Source: Peribacillus frigoritolerans
GTDB taxonomy: Bacteria; Bacillota; Bacilli; Bacillales; DSM-1321
Length of the DNA: 64,000 bases
Direction: 5' to 3'
Assembly (NCBI RefSeq): GCF_030676415.1
Contig: NZ_JAUUTW010000023.1
Coordinates: 33,907 to 97,906, forward strand
Within the stretch, counting starts at the first letter, position 1, and every line of letters starts with the position of its first letter. The notes under the pieces were generated by a model. That model did no database searches and was not told where the DNA came from. It saw only the letters and a list, made by a program, of their open reading frames with translations. The translations under genes were made by a program, and so were the position numbers. This document shows, one piece after another, positions 58,506-64,000 of the stretch.

Positions 58506-60425
58506 ATGATTTTATTACAAATCAATCAACTATCGAAATATTATGGAGCTGAACTTATTTTATCAAATATGAAGCTCGAAGTTCAAAATAAAGATCGAAT
58601 TGCACTTGTCGGCCGAAATGGCGCCGGTAAATCCACTCTGCTAAAAATCATAGCCGGGCAGCTTTCCCATGATGGCGGTGAAATAATCAAACCAAAAGGC
58701 GTCACCATCGGCTATATGGCCCAAGATACGGGATTGGAATCCGAACTGACCATTTGGGATGAGATGCTGACTGTATTCACGGACCTTATAGAGCAAGAAA
58801 AGGAACTGCGTCGCCTTGAGGCTGATATGGCCAGACCTGACATCTTTGAAAACGAAACAATTTACCAAAAAGTGCTGAATGAATACGACACTTTGATGGT
58901 GGCATTCAAAGAGAAGGGCGGTTATCAATATGAAGCGGATATCCGTTCCGTATTGCATGGACTTCAGTTTGCTGACTTTGACTATTCTACCCCAATTTCC
59001 ACTTTAAGCGGTGGGCAAAAAACAAGGCTTGCATTAGGGAAGCTGCTTTTAAGGAAACCGGATATTTTGATTCTGGATGAGCCGACGAACCATTTGGATA
59101 TCGAAACCCTCTCTTGGCTTGAACAATATTTACAAAGCTACCAAGGAGCTGTCCTCATTGTTTCCCATGACCGCTATTTTTTAGATAAAGTAGTAAACCT
59201 GGTATATGAGATTTCCCGGAATCACATGAAAAAATACCATGGTAATTATAGTTCTTACCTAGAGGGAAAAGCGGAAGATTATGAGCGGGACATGAAACTG
59301 TTCGAGAAGCAACAAGGGGAAATTGAAAAGCTTCGCGACTTTGTCCAACGTAATATCACAAGGGCTTCCACCACGAAAAGAGCACAAAGCAGACGCAAAC
59401 AGCTCGAAAAGATGGATGTATTGGACAAGCCGCAAGGTGATGAAAAATCCGCGAATTTTTCTTTCCAGATTGAAAGGCAAAGCGGAAATGAAGTACTTCA
59501 CCTCCAGGACTTGGCTATTGGATACGAAGGGGAAACGGTATCAAAGAATATAAATTCCCGGATGACAAAAGGAGAAAGCATAGCCCTTGTTGGCCCAAAT
59601 GGAGTTGGAAAATCAACGTTACTGAAAACGATCATTTCTAAGCTGCCTGCACTTTCTGGGGTTTTCCGTTTTGGAACGAACGTAGAAGTCAGTTACTACG
59701 ATCAAGAACAGGCTAACCTTGTTTCCAATAAACGCGTACTCAATGAATTATGGGACGACTATCCCCTTAAACCGGAAAAGGACATTCGCACCGTACTCGG
59801 TAATTTCCTATTTAGCGGGGACGATGTTTTGAAAACCGTTTCCACACTAAGCGGGGGCGAAAAGGCTCGGCTTGCTCTAGCCAAAATGATGATGCAAAAA
59901 GGGAATTTTTTAATTCTTGATGAACCAACGAACCATTTAGACCTCGATAGTAAATTGGTGCTTGAAAACGCATTGATCGATTATCCGGGAACTATTCTTT
60001 TCGTCTCACATGACCGTTATTTCATAAATCGGATAGCAACGAAAGTGATAGAGCTCTCCAAAGACGGCAACGAAGAATTCCTCGGTGATTATGATTACTA
60101 TCTAGAGAAGAAACAGGAGCAAGCGGAAATCCAAGCACTTGAACAGCTGGATCAGGCTAAAACGTTAGATGCAGCTGTAGAAAAAACAAATTATAAAATT
60201 GATAAAGAAGCAAAAAAAGCTGAACGCCAGCGAAAACGGCGCATTGAGGAAATCGAGGCAGCCATGGAGCTTCTTGAAACCGAAATAAACGAATATAATG
60301 ACCTCCTTTGTGATCCAAATGTTTTTCAGGACCATGAAAAAGTAATGGAAGTCCAAACAACGCTTGATAAAGCACAGGAAAGTTTAGACCAGCTTCTCGA
60401 AGAATGGGCTGAACTGGAAGAATGA
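58506..60425 (+). CDS. ydiF: ABC-F family ATPase (YdiF-like)
   Basis: 639 residues with two ABC domains: GRNGAGKST and GPNGVGKST Walker A boxes, LSGGQKTRLALGKLL and LSGGEKARLALAKMM signatures, DEPTNHLD twice, a linker with Arg-rich THR-type segment (TRASTTKRAQSRRKQLEKM) and a C-terminal coiled coil. ABC-F proteins act on the ribosome. ATG 58506 follows GAGGTG; the GTG three codons earlier is part of that ribosome site. Confidence 0.93.
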   Translation: MILLQINQLSKYYGAELILSNMKLEVQNKDRIALVGRNGAGKSTLLKIIAGQLSHDGGEIIKPKGVTIGYMAQDTGLESELTIWDEMLTVFTDLIEQEKELRRLEADMARPDIFENETIYQKVLNEYDTLMVAFKEKGGYQYEADIRSVLHGLQFADFDYSTPISTLSGGQKTRLALGKLLLRKPDILILDEPTNHLDIETLSWLEQYLQSYQGAVLIVSHDRYFLDKVVNLVYEISRNHMKKYHGNYSSYLEGKAEDYERDMKLFEKQQGEIEKLRDFVQRNITRASTTKRAQSRRKQLEKMDVLDKPQGDEKSANFSFQIERQSGNEVLHLQDLAIGYEGETVSKNINSRMTKGESIALVGPNGVGKSTLLKTIISKLPALSGVFRFGTNVEVSYYDQEQANLVSNKRVLNELWDDYPLKPEKDIRTVLGNFLFSGDDVLKTVSTLSGGEKARLALAKMMMQKGNFLILDEPTNHLDLDSKLVLENALIDYPGTILFVSHDRYFINRIATKVIELSKDGNEEFLGDYDYYLEKKQEQAEIQALEQLDQAKTLDAAVEKTNYKIDKEAKKAERQRKRRIEEIEAAMELLETEINEYNDLLCDPNVFQDHEKVMEVQTTLDKAQESLDQLLEEWAELEE

Positions 60426-60426
60426 C

Positions 60427-60456
60427 AAAAGACCGAGTCAATTGACTCGGTCTTTT
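60427..60456. terminator. ydiF terminator
   Basis: Perfect palindrome GACCGAGTCAATTGACTCGG.. flanked by AAAA and TTTT, 2 bases past the stop. Confidence 0.9.
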
Positions 60457-60477
60457 CTTTTAAATTTCGCTTGAAAG

Positions 60478-60624
60478 TTATCCACAAACTTATTAACAAA
60501 CCACTTACCGTTCATTAGCCATTAATTTGAGTTATACACATTATCCACAGAAACATATCCACTTATCCACAAAAACACCGCTTTATACACATGCAGAATG
60601 ATGATCAAAAAAACTTTATCCACA
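60478..60624 (+). promoter_or_regulatory. DnaA-box cluster
   Basis: Six same-orientation boxes in 147 bases: TTATCCACA at 60478, 60541, 60563 and 60616; TTATACACA at 60532 and 60583. Boxes 2 and 3 are directly adjacent. In B. subtilis a DnaA-box cluster at gcp (tsaD) is one of the oriC-proximal clusters that bind DnaA away from the origin. Not itself an origin: no dnaA or unwinding element beside it. Confidence 0.88.
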
Positions 60625-60653
60625 GAATATTCTTTTTTTTTATTATCACGATA

Positions 60654-60688
60654 AAAAGACAGGATGCCGAAGTGAGGGATCCTGTCTT
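60654..60688 (-). terminator. tsaD operon terminator
   Basis: On the minus strand AAGACAGGAT pairs with ATCCTGTCTT and is followed by TTT; it lies just past the tsaD stop. Confidence 0.85.
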
Positions 60689-60696
60689 CTCGTCAA

Positions 60697-61710
60697 TCAA
60701 AATGCTTCTATGTCCAATCCAGGGTTTCCGTTCAAATCCAAACCGGATCGTTTTCCCTTTTCAAACATGACACTGCCAGCAGCTCCGATCATGGCGGCAT
60801 TGTCCGTACAAAGATAAAGGGGCGGAATGGATATATCCATAGGTAAATCCTTAAATGCTTCCGTTAATGCTTCCCTAAGGCCTTTATTTGCCGCAACTCC
60901 TCCAGCAAGCAATACCTGTTTCACATTATATTCCTTTGCAGCCTTCACAGCTTTCATTACAAGCACTTCTATCACGCTTGCTTGGAAACTTGCCGCTAAA
61001 TCTTTAGGTTCAATTTTTTCCCCGCGCTGTTCTGCATTATGCAAAGTGTTGATCACCGCTGATTTCAACCCACTGAAAGAAAAGTCATAGCTGCCATCCA
61101 ACCATGCCCTAGGCAGTTTCAAAGATGGGGAGCCTTCTTGTGCAAGCCTATCGATATGAGGCCCACCAGGATAAGGGAGCCCCAAGGTTCGAGCCACTTT
61201 ATCATACGCCTCTCCTGCTGCATCATCCCGCGTCTCCCCTATCACCTTGAAAGAACCCGGTTCTTCTAAAAGCACCAATTCCGTATGACCTCCCGAAACG
61301 ACTAAAGAAAGGGCAGGATATTCGATCTCCTGAATAAGTCGATTTGCATAGATATGTCCCGCGATATGATGCGTACCGACAATCGGTATTCCATGTGCGA
61401 AGGCTACAGCCTTCGCCGCATTCACACCTATTAATAGTGCCCCTACCAGTCCAGGGCCTTCCGTAACGGCAATGGCATCCAAGTCTTCATATGTCACACC
61501 GGCTTGCAGCAGTGCTTCTTCAAGGACAATCGTAATTTGTTCTACATGATGACGGGAAGCTATTTCTGGGACGACACCGCCAAAACGTTTATGGCTTTCG
61601 ATTTGTGAAGCCACGACATTACTCAGTATCTCCGTTCCATTTTTTATGACAGCTGCCGCAGTTTCATCGCAGCTCGTTTCAATTCCTAATATAAATTGAT
61701 CTTTTTTCAT
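60697..61710 (-). CDS. tsaD: tRNA N6-adenosine threonylcarbamoyltransferase TsaD
   Basis: 337 residues of the ASKHA superfamily. [18 protein letters not shown], metal-binding [26 protein letters not shown] and [10 protein letters not shown] are all present. It completes t6A37 in ANN-reading tRNAs with TsaB and TsaE. ATG 61710 overlaps the rimI stop (ATGA); an upstream GTG at 61725 lies inside rimI and is rejected. Last gene of the cluster. Confidence 0.97.
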   Translation of the reverse strand: MKKDQFILGIETSCDETAAAVIKNGTEILSNVVASQIESHKRFGGVVPEIASRHHVEQITIVLEEALLQAGVTYEDLDAIAVTEGPGLVGALLIGVNAAKAVAFAHGIPIVGTHHIAGHIYANRLIQEIEYPALSLVVSGGHTELVLLEEPGSFKVIGETRDDAAGEAYDKVARTLGLPYPGGPHIDRLAQEGSPSLKLPRAWLDGSYDFSFSGLKSAVINTLHNAEQRGEKIEPKDLAASFQASVIEVLVMKAVKAAKEYNVKQVLLAGGVAANKGLREALTEAFKDLPMDISIPPLYLCTDNAAMIGAAGSVMFEKGKRSGLDLNGNPGLDIEAF

Positions 61711-62159
61711 GAAAAATTCACCCACATAACATAAGCATCTTCTTGATTGTCTGTATAATAATTTTTTCGGATTCCACCCTTTTGGAAACCTAGTTTTTCA
61801 TAAAGCGAAATGGCTACTGCATTACTGACACGGACCTCAAGCGTCATCCTCACCACACCCATCGAAATGGAGATTTCAATCATCTTCCTGAGCAAAGCTT
61901 CTCCAAACTTTTGCCCTCGGTATTCTGGTAATATCGCTATATTCGTAACATGCGATTCATCAATGACGATCCACGCACCACAATAACCGGCAATTTTCCC
62001 TTCATCCTCTATCACCATGTATACAGCATATTGATTATGATTCAATTCATTTAAAAAAGCTTCCCGGCTCCAAGGCAAAGTGAAGGACTGCTTTTCCACG
62101 TTAAGCACTTGGTCGATATCTGCCGTATTCATCTTTCGGAACGTCAATGTTTTACTCAT
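61707..62159 (-). CDS. rimI: Ribosomal protein S18 alanine N-acetyltransferase RimI
   Basis: About 150 residues, GNAT fold: [20 protein letters not shown], acetyl-CoA loop [15 protein letters not shown] (R/QxxGxG/A type) and [17 protein letters not shown] 62159 is chosen by family length; a longer frame to 62330 overlaps tsaB and is not in the family. The ribosome site (GGAAAG) is somewhat distant. Confidence 0.93.
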   Translation of the reverse strand: MSKTLTFRKMNTADIDQVLNVEKQSFTLPWSREAFLNELNHNQYAVYMVIEDEGKIAGYCGAWIVIDESHVTNIAILPEYRGQKFGEALLRKMIEISISMGVVRMTLEVRVSNAVAISLYEKLGFQKGGIRKNYYTDNQEDAYVMWVNFS

Positions 62160-62181
62160 AATAATCGGTCGCTTTCCTTTT

Positions 62182-62874
62182 TTATTTCCCCTGCTGTTCA
62201 AGCCACTTAGCTTCTGCTTCAGCCATGCGGATATAATTCGGTACAAACTGGTGAACATCCACTTCAGTCTTATCAAGGCCAATGAAGGCCAGTTCACTTG
62301 GCCTTGAGTTATATGACTGTACCGGAGCAAATACCGCTAATTCGCCTAATGCATCCGTAATTGCATCCCGATGGATGTCCACATCTTGACCAACAAATAA
62401 AACAGGACGATTTAATTCCTTCAATTGATTCGCCCACTCAGAGGATAGAATATTACAATCTTCAATGACTGTCTTTAAAGAATCTTTTTCCATTTCATAT
62501 AATCCAGTATAAATCTGCCCTCTTCTTGCATCGAACAAGGGAGATATCAACCCGTTAAAATAACGTCCATTAGCTGCTAAAACCTCTAAGCTGGAAACAC
62601 CTGATAACGGAATCTGAAGCGTCCAGGCCAAGCTTTTCGCAATCGTCACTCCAATCCTGACCCCTGTATAGGAGCCTGGACCTTGAGCGACCACTATCTT
62701 AGTCAATGCCTTCGGTTTAGTATCACAATCCCTCAGCAACGTTTCAATTGCTGGCATTACCCGCACCGAATGATTTTTCTTTAGGTTCGTCGTATACTCG
62801 CCAATTACTTGATTCCCGTTTACCAGTGCAATCCCTAATGTGAAATTCGATGTATCTATAGCTAAAACCTTCAT
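62182..62874 (-). CDS. tsaB: t6A synthesis protein TsaB
   Basis: 230 residues, ASKHA fold: MKVLAIDTSNFTLGIALV, VAQGPGSYTGVRIGVTIAKSLAW, PLFDARRGQIYTGLY. It pairs with TsaD in the threonylcarbamoyl transfer complex. The ATG at 62874 overlaps the tsaE stop (TGATG). Confidence 0.96.
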   Translation of the reverse strand: MKVLAIDTSNFTLGIALVNGNQVIGEYTTNLKKNHSVRVMPAIETLLRDCDTKPKALTKIVVAQGPGSYTGVRIGVTIAKSLAWTLQIPLSGVSSLEVLAANGRYFNGLISPLFDARRGQIYTGLYEMEKDSLKTVIEDCNILSSEWANQLKELNRPVLFVGQDVDIHRDAITDALGELAVFAPVQSYNSRPSELAFIGLDKTEVDVHQFVPNYIRMAEAEAKWLEQQGK

Positions 62875-63326
62875 CAAATAATCTCCTTACATAACTTTAC
62901 ATATCGTTCGCCTTTGGCTTCCAAAACAATACGCCGGCTTGTATCGCCCAGACGATAGATATAAATGGTCAAGATTTCCTCTGGAAGGTGATCCTTTATT
63001 AAATGGGCCCATTCAACGACAGTCACACCATCACCATCAAAATATTCATCAAAGCCTAAATCTTCTTCCGATTCACTTACCCGATAGACATCCATATGAT
63101 ATAAAGGCAAGCGACCCATGTACTCCTTTATTATCGTAAAGGTAGGGCTATTCACCATTCTGGTAACACCTAATCCTTTAGCCAGCCCTTTCGTGAATGC
63201 CGTCTTTCCTGCACCCAAGTCACCTTCTAAAGCCAGCATATCTCCACTGGAAAGCTTTTGAGCCAATTTATGCGCAAATTGCGCTGTTTCTTCCTCATTC
63301 TGAGAAATCAATTCAACATGTTGCAT
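62874..63326 (-). CDS. tsaE: t6A synthesis ATPase TsaE
   Basis: 150 residues. P-loop LEGDLGAGKTAFTKGLA (about 34-50), FDEYFDGDGVTVVEWAHLI region. It is the ATPase that recycles the TsaBD complex. AAAGGTG before the ATG; first gene of the cluster, downstream of the rRNA operon and its terminator. Confidence 0.96.
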   Translation of the reverse strand: MQHVELISQNEEETAQFAHKLAQKLSSGDMLALEGDLGAGKTAFTKGLAKGLGVTRMVNSPTFTIIKEYMGRLPLYHMDVYRVSESEEDLGFDEYFDGDGVTVVEWAHLIKDHLPEEILTIYIYRLGDTSRRIVLEAKGERYVKLCKEII

Positions 63327-63490
63327 ATATCAATCACCTTTATCATTATTAGGAAAACGTCCTATAGTTCATGTCGAGAACCATAAACGCAATATTATGG
63401 AACAAAAACCATTCTATATGTAGTTTACCTTGTTTCAAAAGAAGAAACAAATAAGTTAGGGACATAATTATTCGAATTTCAGATAAAACA

Positions 63491-63520
63491 AAAAAAACGA
63501 AACCTAAGTTTCGTTTTTTT
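63491..63520 (-). terminator. rRNA/tRNA operon terminator
   Basis: AAAAAAACGAAAC/GTTTCGTTTTTTT hairpin 6 bases past the tRNA. Confidence 0.92.
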
Positions 63521-63525
63521 CATGA

Positions 63526-63599
<74 letters not shown>

Positions 63600-63663
63600 A
63601 CGGTATAAATGCTACTTTTATAAATTAAGTATTCCCATTTACTCAAAAAGAATACAAAGATTA

Positions 63664-63781
<118 letters not shown>

Positions 63782-63902
63782 CATTATATCTTTTTTTACA
63801 GTACATCCATTATCATATCATGTATGAAATCAGAATGCAAGAAGAAATTTTCATTCCTTCAAAACTAGATAATATAAGAAGGTATTTCATTTTTTTAAAG
63901 CG

Positions 63903-64000
63903 TTGGTTAAGTCCTCGATCTATTAGTATCAGTCAGCTCCACATGTCGCCACGCTTCCACCTCTGACCTATCAACCTGATCATCTTTCAGGGATCTTACT
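63903..64000 (-). rRNA. rrl: 23S ribosomal RNA, 3' end (partial)
   Basis: Minus-strand end GATCGAGGACTTAACCAAC with preceding GGTCAGAGGTGGAAGCG and GGAGCTGACTGATACTAATA, which is the 3' terminal part of 23S. It continues beyond the window. The 5S follows after about 120 bases. Confidence 0.96.

Noticed and set aside
60478..60660. DnaA boxes read as a replication origin
   Set aside because: No dnaA/dnaN neighbours and no AT-rich unwinding repeat set; location matches a known non-origin cluster.

Overview
The window looks like a chromosomal segment of a spore-forming, low-GC Bacillaceae, most like Bacillus/Peribacillus. It carries a gerK/gerA-type spore germinant receptor operon, a B. subtilis-like gntRKPZ operon, hutP/hutH with a HutP attenuator, a CIRCE-controlled groESL operon, and the ydi block (tsaE-tsaB-rimI-tsaD, DnaA boxes, ABC-F ydiF, moaC, rex, ydiK, ydiL) ending in an rRNA/tRNA operon. 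Genus level is inference from gene content; no alignment was run.

Layout. 0-12.9 kb is backbone: a sulfide-oxidation pair (persulfide dioxygenase-like, SQR-like), an opuA glycine-betaine transporter whose permease and binding protein are fused, a tandemly duplicated putative structured RNA, an amino-acid permease, hutH-hutP, a decayed ABC exporter and a secreted serine hydrolase. 13.4-17.7 kb is a ger operon preceded by a 41-codon membrane peptide gene and a SigG-like promoter. 17.9-21.8 kb is a two-gene operon: a 1061-residue Hsp70/actin-fold protein with a lipoyl-like N-terminus and a coiled-coil protein with a GrpE-like C-terminus.

22.9-53.9 kb appears to be an accretion zone next to the 3' end of groEL. 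Four copies of a 21-bp sequence covering the last codons and stop of groEL lie at 22872, 40379, 42900 and 53893 (the last is groEL itself). An intact tyrosine integrase sits beside groEL, and two integrase remnants lie just left of the 40379 and 42900 copies. The youngest-looking unit (42.9-53.9 kb, 11 kb) carries a 1230-residue Avs-like protein (Mrr-type nuclease, STAND-type P-loop ATPase, helical repeats) divergent from a type III-like methyltransferase/helicase pair: a mobile defence island. Older zones hold a second sda-like gene, a 23S rRNA fragment, a tandem array of MerR-HTH/coiled-coil genes (one intact, two decayed), a deleted IS3-family element, the gnt operon and a Fur-box-controlled nikABCDE-like transporter. 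Whether gnt and nik arrived with the islands is not proven.

53.9-64 kb is conserved backbone: groESL, ydiL/ydiK, rex, moaC, ydiF, a six-box DnaA-box cluster, the t6A genes, and a minus-strand 23S-5S-tRNA-fMet operon end.

The best candidates for under-described biology are the Avs-like/type III island with its groEL attachment array, the lipoyl-Hsp70/GrpE-like pair, and the tandem covarying RNA upstream of opuA.
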